A stretch of DNA of 64,000 nucleotides from the NCBI RefSeq assembly GCF_036370855.1, contig NC_088102.1, positions 67,155,601 to 67,219,600 of the forward strand, in the 5' to 3' direction. The translations under genes and the position numbers were made by a program. Source of the DNA: Dromaius novaehollandiae. Lineage: Eukaryota; Chordata; Aves; Casuariiformes; Dromaiidae. The notes under the pieces are model-generated. The model saw only the letters and a program-made list of their open reading frames with translations. It was not told the DNA's origin and searched no databases. The first letter of the stretch is position 1; each line of letters starts with the position of its first letter. Of the stretch, positions 45,497-57,648 are shown piece by piece.

Positions 45497-48400
45497 ATGG
45501 TCAAACCTCAGTTCAGCATCAAAGTAAACTCAAGCTCTTTTTCTTGTGATTGGTTAGTATCTCCTACCCTTCTGCTGAATGGCTGCCTTGACACTGATAT
45601 TGGTGAAAGCTTAATGTTTCTTCAGTGTGTGAAGTGATGGTATATATGTGTGTCTTAGAAAAGAGCGTTTAGGTTGTGCAATATTTTCGGTCTCTGTAAA
45701 AAAACTGACAATTTTGAGCATTTTCATTGTACATAGAAAATATTTTCACCATAACTTTGATTAGAGATCAGTGTTGCTTAATAGCTTTGTTCAGTGGCAT
45801 CTGACAGATCTACATTACGCACTTTGAAAGAAATTCCAAATTTTTGTTACAAATAGGATTGATCTGCTCTTGAAATTCAAAGTGGTTATAAAGGCAAGCA
45901 TTGTTCCTTCTGTTATGAAACTTGCTTTTTAATTTGGTTTAAAATTCGTAATTAAAAAGGAATAAAGTTATTAAATGCACTAGTAAACCTGACATGGCGT
46001 CAGTTATTTTTAATCTTCAGCTGTGATGTCTGATGCTGTTACACTTTTTTGTGTCTCAAAGAAGAAATGTGTACTGTAGCTTTTTTTGTGAGTTGTAACC
46101 TAAACAGAGGAGAGAGAGAAATAATTTTATCACTAGTTACTTATTATGCACAAGATACTACTGTGGACTACATCTGTACTGTGATGTAGTACTATGCTGA
46201 TTGGAACTGAGAACTGCAACAGTTTAATGTAGCTGTGATGGCAAAACACCTCTGTGTGTAGAGGCATCTTACAGTGGCAGAAGAACTACTTTTGCAGAAA
46301 TGAGCTGGAGAGCTTTGTATAGGCTACTGACAAAGCCTTTGGCACATAGACTAGCCCTGCAAAAAGGGGCTTGTAGTGAAGAAAATGGGGAAAAAGAATT
46401 TCTTTTTTTTTCCTTTGCAAGAAAGCTTCTATTCCAATAAACTACTGGCATTCCCTCTCATTTCTTATCTGAACATCTCTGAGCACAAGAAAAACTGTAC
46501 ATCCTCGGAGAAGTGAAGTGCTGCCTATAAACTCTTCTGTGAAGATTATTTGCTGTTGAACGCATATCAGTATTCCCTCTGTATCAGAGGACTGTGATGT
46601 CCCAGGATCAGCATAAGCATCTCAAGTGCTTATGAGCTGCAGTGTCCAGTCCTTTCCCAGGCAGTTCTGGTACCAGTAAAATGTTAGTGCCTTCATCCAC
46701 ATAGTTTGGTTTCACTGCAGTATTTGAGACTCCTATTCCAAGGGAAAACTGCAGCACCTATCATCTTGTTAAAAATAAATTTTTAGATGCAGAACTTCTA
46801 CTGTGTAATAAAACTTCTTTCAATAAAATATTTTTTTGGACAGCGGGGCTATCTGGCTCTTGGGGAATATGACAATAAGAAAATAAATTCTATGAGCATG
46901 TTAACTTTACAACGACGTGTTATCTCTGTGCTTTTCTCTGACTGAAATTCACAGTTCCACCTCCCATATTTAACCACAAAGCAAATGGAGTAAAAGACAA
47001 ATGGGCTCTGTGCGATAGGGATTCACTGTGTTTTTCGTTTTTAAAGCTGTAGCCCTAGCTACCCATACTGTCACAGCATCCAGTGCTCAGTTACCTCTTC
47101 TTTCATATGTTGCTCTGGTGACTTGGGAAAGAGGCCTTAAAGATGATTGAAGGCTATCCTTTTCTCATGTCCTGGCCAAGCTGCTTCCACAGCTTCAGCC
47201 TTAAGGATTGTTGGAAAAGCAAGGGTCTGGAAAGATCAGAACAATACAGAGGGAAGAAGAAAGGAGCAAACTCCTCTTCTGATTATTTGTTCTTGAAGAC
47301 AGCTCAGAGAGGTTCAGTCTGCTTAGGTGCTCTAATGTCTCCTGCCATTATAAGTAAAGCTCCTATCCTTGCAGGTATTTTCAGGCTAGACAAAGCAGGT
47401 GGATGCAGCTGTATACTGACATGTCTAATCCAATATAACAGCTTTCACACTTTCAAATTTATTTTGCAATTTCAGTTAATCCTCTGGAAGCCCTGCCCAT
47501 AATGAACTGCCTTGCATAGTTTTCATCTGACCAGGACAAGTAGTTAGAAAGTGTGCTATGTGGAGATACTTGCTATGCAAATGCAATCTTTCAGACTACA
47601 TGCTATGCTGATGCATTTTTAACAGACAGCACAGAAGAACTTCTGCAGTAGTGATTAGGATTGCACACTGGTGAATTTATTTAGTGCAGAAGGCCATTAT
47701 GGCATGCTTTCTTTCATCCAGCTGCAAAAGTTTAGGGCTTAAGATAAGACTAACAGTTTATCCACTTTTTTGGATATAGGAATTTGCCACTTTATCCCAA
47801 CAATGATTTTGGAAGATAAAAGAAATGCAGATACTGCTGTTTTGCTCTCTCTTTCCCATACTGCATTTATGGAAGTATCTTTAAGAAACTGCCTCATAAG
47901 GTCTTAAGTCACTCTCCAGTTCAGGATATACTGTGGTGAAATATGAGTAATATTGTTGCACAGGGAAGTCCTAGCATTGAGCTAGTATGTAATGTGAACA
48001 GCTAGGGACCAGAGGTGAAAAGTGACACAAGGTGAAACATTCGTAACTAGCATTCTAGTACTGAGTCAGTAGAAATCCAGTATGCAAATTTACAGCTGTT
48101 AGACTAAATCTTTGTTGCTTTCGAAGAGGCTGCATTAATTAGAAGGAATACATCTTGTAGTGGGAGCAGTGAGGAAACCATGTGATATACTTTGCTCTCA
48201 GTTTGGCTGCTACACAATACAGTTGAACCAAACTAATATTAAGAGTACTTTTGTCTATGCCTACCTTCATGTAAAGGTAGCTAATGATTTTCATTCTAGG
48301 TATTGCTTGAGGCTTCCTAATTGTAGCATGCCTTTTTTTGAAAAGGAAGAAAGGAAGAGCACTGGAAGTTCTTCAGCTGCTGCAACCCCGAGGAATGCTT

Positions 48401-51400
48401 TACGTCTTCCCTTTAGTTCTTTTAAGTGAAGAAAGTCTCCTGCCTTTATAAGGCAATCTTCCCTAGAAACTCTGCTGTGACCTCCCGCCTTTCACAGCTG
48501 CACAGTGTTATACTCATGCTCTTTTTTAACTGACCTCGCAACAGGTGTTTCCCTTACATTACATTCCATGCAAACTCTTGGCTTCATGGTCCAGTCTCCC
48601 TTCTTTGAGAGCACTGAAAATAACTCAGAACCTGTAAAACAGACATGTCTGGTCCCACTGGGTAGAAAATGTTCACATGTTCCTTATTTATTCCTATGTG
48701 TAACACTACCTATGGCCTTCCAGGGTTTTCATCCCCAGATAAATCTTAAGTCTGTTTATGAGCCACTTGCACTCAGTTCACTGCTTACAGTTGAAGTTTC
48801 GATATTATTTCATATTCTTTTATTAGACATGAGCCTTACCTCTGTTAAACCAGAAGTTACCTGTGAACTGTTGTACTAGTTGTTTTAACAGGTAAAGGAA
48901 TATCTCCATTAAATATTAACTTGTATTATGCATTAATATAGTAGTGGAAAGTTGCTGTTTGTTTGATATCCTTGGAAACTCATGTTGTGTAGTTGAAGAA
49001 ATGTAATCAGGATTTGCTGAGCAATTTAAACTCTTTAAACCACCTGCTGTTCCTGTATGTCTGTGGTTCTGAGTGGCCTTAGATGTATTGCTGAAAGTCA
49101 TTATTACTTTTCTGCCATAATGCAAAGCAATGCAAAAGAAGTAACTGTAAAGCCTTGCACCCTGAAGTGTCTTGATATACTTAATTATTGATTTCTTGCA
49201 TTTGTTGGAGAAAATGCTGAAGATAGTCCTGCGTTTTGAATTCTGCATTATTTTAGCAAACCACCAAAATTATATTAGTTAGACAGTTACTTGTCTTTGG
49301 TTAATAAATGTATGTGAATAGCAGTTTGCTTTTATGAGAGCATTCTTTTTCCAACAAGGAGTTTATTTAGGGGCATAAGTACAGATCAGTCCCAAGGTTC
49401 CTGGCAATGAACTCTTAGTTTACTTCAAAAAAGAACATTCAAAAGGGTAGTAATACATCTATCTGCAAGTTACCATCTCCTCCTTTGCGCTGGCATCGGT
49501 GTTCATGAAGGCTTGTGGGTCAAGATGTTCGTCTTACCTTTACTTACCTTTTTTTTTTTTAAATACCTTTTTTCCTTTCCTAAGATTAGTTTTCGGCTAA
49601 ATGTGTTCCTGAGGCCTGTTTGTATAGCCACATCAGTTAAGCTAATAGTACTACAGAGCTGGTGAGACTATAAAGCTTAGGGAAGAATAGGGATGCTCTT
49701 TTTGGTGGCAGCAAAGGCTTAAATCAGTTGAATGTAACCATGAAGTCATGTGATTATTTGTGATAAATAATTAATGGTTTTCTGATCATGTATCCTGAGT
49801 GGACTGTTTGGAAGAACTGCAGAATATCTGAAAATATGAGATGTTGTGAGCTTGGCCTCAAAACACCATCAAACTTACTGTGCTACTTTGTTAAATCAAT
49901 TTATGACAAAACTATAAACATACTGATGGTGAGCTGGATATTTATGAAGAATTCAGAATTTATAATTTGTTCTAAATCAAGTTTCATATACCTTAGGAAA
50001 CTGCTGACTGTCTCGTGTCAGGAATGTAGGTAGAATTTTGGGTGCCTGGCTGAATCCAGCAGTCTGATTCAAGACAATTTTCAGGAAGCTTGGTTCATAC
50101 TTGATGGCCTATATAGCTTTGCCATATTTCACTGGCAGTTTCCATCTGTTATGTCTACTGGATGTGGGCCCAGAGCAAGCATTCTCGAAAGAGTAAAATT
50201 AATGAGAGTCTGCAGTTTTTAGATAGCTATGTATACAAGTTTGAACCTGGTGTTGTCAGATCTGCGTATTCTGTAATCACTGCTGACCTAATAAAGAACT
50301 TTAATGTGGGTCTCTCCTAGTGGAATGCTATCAAAGTAGTCTGTGCATCATTTTTTAACCCATGCTTAGCCTTCTAAAATCAGTGATAAGGTTGTGAAAC
50401 TTATTTACTGGATTCAGTTTTTAAATGCCCTCTTTAGGGCATTAATTTTTCCACCCATCTTATTCTGCAATAAAAAAGAAATTTAGACTGTGTCCTTAAC
50501 TGTATTAAGCTTTATAATGAATGTGTATGGTTTCTTGGCAACCAGGCATTGTTTGTAGTATTATTGGAGACTCTTATATCAGTGAGCCATGAGATCTCTA
50601 CTTAAGGAAGAATTATGGCTTCATGACTTTGCTGAAAACTGTTCCAGCACTTCAAACAATCACATCCAGAAGTCTCACTGCTCCTGAGACTATGTGCAAT
50701 AATTTTAAATAACTTAATTTTGGAATTAGTCAGACTGAGTGTAATTGTAAGTGGTTGAACAATAGTATAATAATGTTAGCATTTGGTGAAAAAACGGCAG
50801 TTTTGTCTGAAGTTAGTTTCCTTTCCTTCTGCCTGCCAGGAGAAACTGGTCAGGGGACAGGTTCTTCACACAGTCCACAAAGCTCTGTTTCTGCTTGTGG
50901 AAAAAGAGGGGCTACTTGAACATTGAACGCACATGTACACAATCAGAATTTAGATATAACTTGCCAAGCCCCTGAAGAAAGTCAGAAATTAAATTGGAAT
51001 GGGGACAGGAAGGATTGTCATAGATCAAATTCCTCTTTATTCTGAACATTCAAAGAACAACTCCATTAAGCTAAAATGTACACACGAACAAGACTGTATT
51101 CTTCAGCTAGCATCTTCTGTGCTTTGTTGGTGTTTAGGGCAAAGTCATAGTGATCCAAGCCCCCTTAACTTGAACTGTTCAGAATATATCTACTTGCATT
51201 TTTTTTCACTGTTCATAAAAAGTGTTCATTGAATGTTTTTATCATCAGTGTTCATTGACTGGATAACTGCTGTGCCTTCTCTGCACTGAAATATGTAAAT
51301 GATTGTGACTTTTACCTGAGAAATGTTTCATGGTAGTTACACACACAGAACAGAATTTGTGTGTAAGAGGTTATGTAGGTGACCTTGAGGGTTTTTTTTT

Positions 51401-51799
51401 TCTGTGATGCTTCTTTTCACAACCTTAATGTTCCTTCAGCATAGAATTTCCTAATTTATAGAACTCTTTATATATGATGCTTCATAAAATATAGCTGTTC
51501 AGGAAAGGCTTTGTTTCACAGAGGATATGTTAATAGGTTATGCAAAGCTGGATAGAGTTGCTTTTTACAACAAGGTGTTTTGTGTCTACTTTGTGGATGA
51601 GACTACTTGGGCTTAGGTTACAGGGTTAACTCTGTGGTTTCAAGTTTGTGTCAGGTGTGATAAATGATAAATAGCTTTCATTTCGGTTAGTCTTTGATGA
51701 CATGCAGGTGTTGCTGGAACTCCAGTTTGTGACCTTCATGATCGTCATGTCTAATAAAGTATTAGTGTGTAAGTGCTTGCAATCGGATGTAAGAAGGAA

Positions 51800-51890
51800 C
51801 AAGTTTGTAGTGAGGGTTAATAACTTTTATTAGACCAACAGATGCACTTGGGGGAGGAAGAAAAAGCTTCTGGGCATACTTGTATCTCTT
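51800..51890. repeat. Reptile-type interspersed repeat fragment (tentative)
   Basis: The phrase TTAATAACTTTTATTAGACC, then AACAGATGCACTTGGGGG and AAAGCTTCTGGGCATACTTG resemble a repeat I associate with crocodilian and turtle genomes (a 'ttttattagaccaac ... agctttcgggc' pattern). Not aligned; family name not known to me. Confidence 0.4.
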
Positions 51891-54394
51891 GTTTCTGTTA
51901 ATAGACTGTCTTGAACAAAACTATGTTAATACTGCTGCTCCAATGTCAGTTGGATAAACCCTGCCTGCTGATTTAGCAGTGGGCTGGTATCTTTTTAAGG
52001 AGCTGACCAGCCTACATTCGAAAAGTCACGTGTGGGCACCAGTCTTGCGATTACCAAAGTTATCTGAATCTCTTCTGGGAAAGGAAAGAGTTTAGCAATT
52101 GGAGTGCTTATTAGTTCTGGTTTAGGGTATCCAGATCCTCAAGTATACCTTATCCCATCCAATGTCTTTTTTCTTTTTTTTCCTTTCATTTCTTGAGCCA
52201 AACTTTCTTAGCTTATTTGTAATTTCTGGTTGGTGTGCATGTGCTAACCTGCAGTTTTGGCAAAGCATATTTATTAGTCTCATCTGTGTCTCTTTTTTGT
52301 TGTAGCCAGAAAGTACCATTTTTTGAATTAGTGAGAGGCTAATTTCTGAGGTTTAGAAAAAGTGTGACTGGTGACAGCTGAACAGAGGAAATAGTGAAGG
52401 GGATGCTTCAGCCTAATGACTATTGCTGATATTTTTTTTTCAATTGTAGTCTTAGCTCTTGTAAGGTAGAGGTTCTGTTGGATGCCCTTCTGCTGTTGGA
52501 TTTTCAGGCATTAATGAGTCTTAATTTTTTCTGCACAGTATTCCTTCTGGATGAAGATCTAACAGTAGTTGCTCCTATTCTGCCCTTTCCTCGTTGGATT
52601 ATTGTAGTGCTGTTTGTTGTGAAAAATTTTGAAGACTACCCTGAAATTTCAGTTATTTCAGATGTATTTATTAATGCTTCTTGTTAGGCATATGACAGGC
52701 TTTTACCACGTGGTCTAGCATAGCACGTGTTTTCACTTTGAGTTATGGGTGCTAGTCAAAGTGATTTGTGTTCTAGTAACCCCAGAGTGTCTGTAACGAG
52801 GGTGTCTCTGTTACCCCACCCTGCTGAACGTGGCAGTTGTGCTTGCCCGAGACTCACTTGAGCTTGTTGAGGCTTGAGCTGGTGGTGTAGAGCACTGTGA
52901 AAATTGTTCTTTGAAAGTGGAGATTCTGTGTTAATGCTCGTCTTGCACAGCTTGGTATTTAGCTACAAGTTTACACAGTGGTTTACTGTTGAGAAGGGTG
53001 GCCGTCCTGTTTTTGTACACTAGTATAAGGTGTTTAAAAGCGTAAATGTTTTCTAGGCTTGCATTGCAGATAGCATGTGCTCCAGTTAGGCGAAATGTTA
53101 CTGACGTTAACAGAGTTGCTTTTTCTCGTTGTTAATAGAATCAATGCTGTTTGTTTAGTTCAAATTACCTTGGTTTCAAGTGGAGTGAAAACTTACTAGG
53201 CTGACTGCTTAGGAATACTTGAAATTAGTCATCCTGTTAATGGAGAAATAGTTTCTGCAATTGACAAAACACGTGCAGGATAACTACTAACTTGCAGGAC
53301 AAAATCACCAAGTGCTTTTCAGTTGGAAATATATGTAACCCCTCTTCCAAATAGACGTAACAAGAAAAATTGCTGCTAGATTTATTAAATTGCCATATTT
53401 AAACATTTCATTCTGAAAAATGGGCTCTTTTTTATTTTCCAGTTGGAAAAATTTTCTTGAAAAGGAGGTATCTTTATAATAAAGATGGCCTTATTTTAAT
53501 ACATTGGTTCTACTGATTTTGGGTGTGTCAGCTGTCCTGAGTATTTCTGAGCCAAACAAAAAATATGAAATAAAAGGGTATTAAATATTTGGGTGGGCAT
53601 CACAAATTAAGCTTTAAAGCAAAGGTTTCTTAACTTAGGAATGGCAACTTCCATGAAGTTTTTAATGTATTTTAATGGATACAACTCATACTCACTGTTT
53701 TAACTTGGTTTGACTTTCTATATAGGAAAGTCCTTGCACAATCTCAAAGAAACTTTTGGCAACAAACCTGAGAATGCATGAGTTAATATCTGAAGTTTGA
53801 CAGTACTCAGTGTTAAGAACAGTGTTTGCCATTATGGTAAACTGATATAATCCAAGCAAATAGGTAGCAAATATAGGAAGGAAAGTGCTTATATATACAA
53901 GAAAACTGCTAACAGACATCATCATCTTTTCTCTGCAGGGCATGAGAGGAATAACAATTATTTTCCATTGTTACTAAGACCTCAATACTTTTCTAAAGTA
54001 TTGCAAGTGCCTAGTAGTATCTTATGTAGAATCATCTGTAATTGAACTGTAGCTATCAAAATAAATGCACAAAGGAGCTTAGATCTGGAGATTTCCAGTA
54101 CAGGCTTGAATCACTGACGTAAAAGAGTAATTTGTTATTCATCCAGAGAAATGTAGGCATATGTGCACATTTTGCCAGTGGGCACCTGCAACATGCTACA
54201 CGTATATCGCAGTATGCTGCTGTGTTGGTACCTGTTACAACTTTTTAATTGCCCGTGGCTGTGAATATTCTTGGCTGCCCTTTAATCCCTAGACCAATCA
54301 TTCATGTCCCATTGTTTGTAGATAACATATTCTTCTAGTTGTGGACTTAGCACACTTCTGTTAAAGGTGTGAATATGGTTTGGATCTGTCATTT

Positions 54395-54430
54395 TATAGA
54401 CTAAGGTTCTAGTCCTAGCTGTGCCAGAAA
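54395..54430 (+). repeat. MIR-like fragment
   Basis: GGTTCTAGTCCTAGCTGTGC resembles the MIR GGTTCnAATCCCAGCTCTGCC core. Short and diverged. Confidence 0.35.
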
Positions 54431-56948
54431 TTAATGTGTACAATTTGCTGACATCACAAGTCAGGCTGTAAGATATTACTCAGTCTCAAGGGAAAAGAAA
54501 GTGAAACACACATGTCTTTTAACTGATGTGAGGTGTGAACTTGAGGGCACCTAACTACCAGCTCAGTATGCGCTTTGTAGATTATACTGTACCTGAGTGG
54601 GAAAGGATCTTTTTCTGAGCTTGACTTGATGGTATGATGGAAAAGAAAAAGTGATTGGGCTGAAATGTGCAACTTCATTCAAAATTGTGTGCTCTGCCGT
54701 TCTCTTTTTTAGTAACTGGTCCATATTTGCTCTTTTTATTATGTTGATCAAGTGCTTTAGAAGTCAAACTACACATCTGTTAAATGAGCTATGGAAAAGT
54801 ACATGAGGCTTAGAGAAGGTCAAAGGCTGTTGTAACGGGAGAACCGGACTATGCATGCAAACCAAATCCACCCAGAGCTTTTTGTTCCTAGCAAAATGAA
54901 GATGCATTTCTTTTCCCTATTCCTCTTTATTCTGATCTCCATTATCCTAAATCTTTGACCTAAATTTGACCTGTTTGGTATTGCTATCCAAACAATAAAG
55001 CAGATATATTCTCTATTAGCTAAAATAAGAGGGTATAATACATCCTTGTTCTGGTATGTTTTGGATGCAAAATATAGCATCTTTACAAAAGGATGTTGCC
55101 AAAATAAAGGTTTCTCAGAGTCTACTGAATTTGACTAGCTCTTTATCCTTTTGCTAGTATATACCCAAGTATATACATATTTTATATGCAAAAAATGAGA
55201 CGAGACCAAACAACTGTGGGAACAACTAATTCAAATCGGATTCATGTTCCGACGCAAAGTAATAATGTAACTAATTGCAGGAACTATTCCTGTGGCTTTC
55301 TTCTCTAGGATCCCAGGAGGCTGATGAAGTGGGTGGAGTGTGCAGCACATGAAGCAAAAATATTGTAAGATAAAACTGTCCAAAAAGCAGTCTAATATAC
55401 AAGGAAGACAGTGGTTATCGCATTGGCATGGGCTATTTGTTAACTGGGGGTTGCTAAGACAAATATTATTCTAAAGTTGCAGCCAGCTACCAACATGAAC
55501 CTGCATTGTTTACTTTTTCTCATCTTTGATTTGCTTCTCTGTGCCATGTTTTTGGAGTCTGGTAGCAAAATGACAATGTGAATATTACAGCAGGCACCAT
55601 CTCCGACCTCTAAAGAAAGAATCATTTCTCTAACATGCTCTTGTTACAAAATCAAATCCAGCAGAACTTCACATTAACTAGGTTTCAAATAAATACTTGT
55701 TCTGCTTCATCATGTGAAAGAACATCACCAAGTTCAGAAGTGGAGGGCAAGTGAAGGCAAAAGTTGGTTTATAAGACCATTGACTCACCAGCATACTTCT
55801 ACAATAACGAAGAACTTTGACATCTTGCATAACAATGGAAGGTTAGAATACTAATAAACAGGAAGAATTTTTGCAACAGGGCATAGTTAAGCCATTGTAT
55901 TTAAGTTTTATGATGTCACTAAGGCAAATAATAGAATTCTGTAAAGATTAGCCACATTAGCCAGCATATCAGCAGTTGCACTAGCTAGGGTAATACTGGC
56001 TTTCGGTCCATGTGTCAAAGCCAAACAGCTAGAGCCAGGAAAGAATTTCTCCTGGGATATGTTATTGGACAATTAGCTGCCTTTACAGAGGTTTATGTCT
56101 TCTGAATCACTCCAGTGTTGGCCACTGTCAGAAATGGAATATTAGGTTTGGTAGGTTGTTGTTTTGCATTATACATGGTCCTGTGATGCAGATGTGGGTA
56201 TCCATTACTTAGTGAAATAACAGCACACTGAAGATTTATCTTTTCTTCCATTTGCAAATAGCTCTTCTTCCAGTGTTCTGAAAGTTGACATAGTTCATAA
56301 AAATCTGATTGTTAAAAAGGGATAAAAATAAAGCTGCTTTTTAGTAACTTTTGTAACAGTCATTTCCAATACCTGTTCCTTTTAAGGAGATGCTAAATAT
56401 ATTAGTTGGTGATTTGATTTTAAGTTTCAAAAACTTTAAGAAGTACTCATTGAATGCTCCTGTGTCTGATTTGGAAGTCAGTGCTATCTATGCATTTGCA
56501 CCTCCATGACGTCTCTTACGGAAAGATTCTTGATATCTCTTCTTCCTTGTTTTAAATTCATGGTTTTTAGACAAAGGTGAACTTTGTCAAATTCACTTTG
56601 TGTGAAGTCAGCTGTCTTGTTAGCATATTTCATCCTTGCCATCTCTTAGAGTCCCTGAATTACAGCATCTGGTTCCTAAGGATGCTCTTTCTGATATTTA
56701 CTGTTCCCTATTGTTGAAATGTCACCTCTGGGACCCCGGCTGTCATTGGACATATGTTAATGCTTCTAGTAACTTTTAATGGTAACGATAATGTAATGAT
56801 AATGAGGGAAAAGACAAAATTTGTTCTTGTAGGAGAAGATTATTTGAAATTCCATGGAATGAAAAGTATCCCAGGATGTTAATATTTAATCACTATGATG
56901 CACTTTCTTTAGTACTAGCTTTCTAGAAGTGAAAATCTAGTAGAAATT

Positions 56949-57016
56949 TTTTTTCCTCCTCAGAAAGAAGTAAGAATTAAAATTTTTTCCTCCTCAGAAA
57001 GAAGTAAGAATTAAAA
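56949..57016 (+). repeat. 34-bp tandem duplication, two copies
   Basis: A unit containing TTCCTCCTCAGAAAGAAG and TAAGAATTAAAATT is repeated exactly with period 34 (CCTCCTCAG at 56,955 and 56,989). The copies are essentially identical, so the duplication is recent. Confidence 0.9.
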
Positions 57017-57629
57017 TTGAATTTATTGTTACATTGGCAAGAACAGAATATAAATTTGGAAACAAAACCGTGTGGTTATACAGAAGAGTTATTATTGATC
57101 TGCCATTGTCTTTCCACTCTGTAGTTGCTTGCTTTTTTATTATAGCTACTTTTTAAAAGCAAATAATCTATTTGGAGCACAGATGTATTTTGAGAGATGC
57201 CAAGTGGTATGTTGACCTTGGTCTTCTCTGCTTGAATCTATAGTGCTTTTTGAACAGTTTGTGCACGTAGAACTTTCACATTCCTCAGGGGTGTTCTGAG
57301 CTGAAGCTTCTGAAGTTTCAATAAACTTTCATCTGAATTTGAAGAGTTGATTTCAGTCTATGTTAATTTTTTTGTGATTTTTTTTAACTTTGTTTCAATA
57401 TTATTTTAATGTTTAAACACTGTTTGCTAATTTTAGTCCTTCAGTAGGAATTACTCTAGCATCTGGAAAGATGGAACAAAAAGATAATGGATTGAAGGTA
57501 CTTTTCTTAAATGTAATTGCTGTGTAGAATAATTTAAATACTGAAGTTAATTTTCTTTCCCTAAAAGAGCTAAGGGGGAGAATCCTTGGTGGAAAAGAAT
57601 TGTGATTGCTCTGGGTTTTTTTTTTCCTT

Positions 57630-57648
57630 CCCCCCCCCCCCCCCCTTA
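57630..57648. repeat. C homopolymer run
   Basis: A run of about 18 C follows a T-rich stretch. Similar C-runs occur at about 9,546 and 25,470. Confidence 0.75.
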
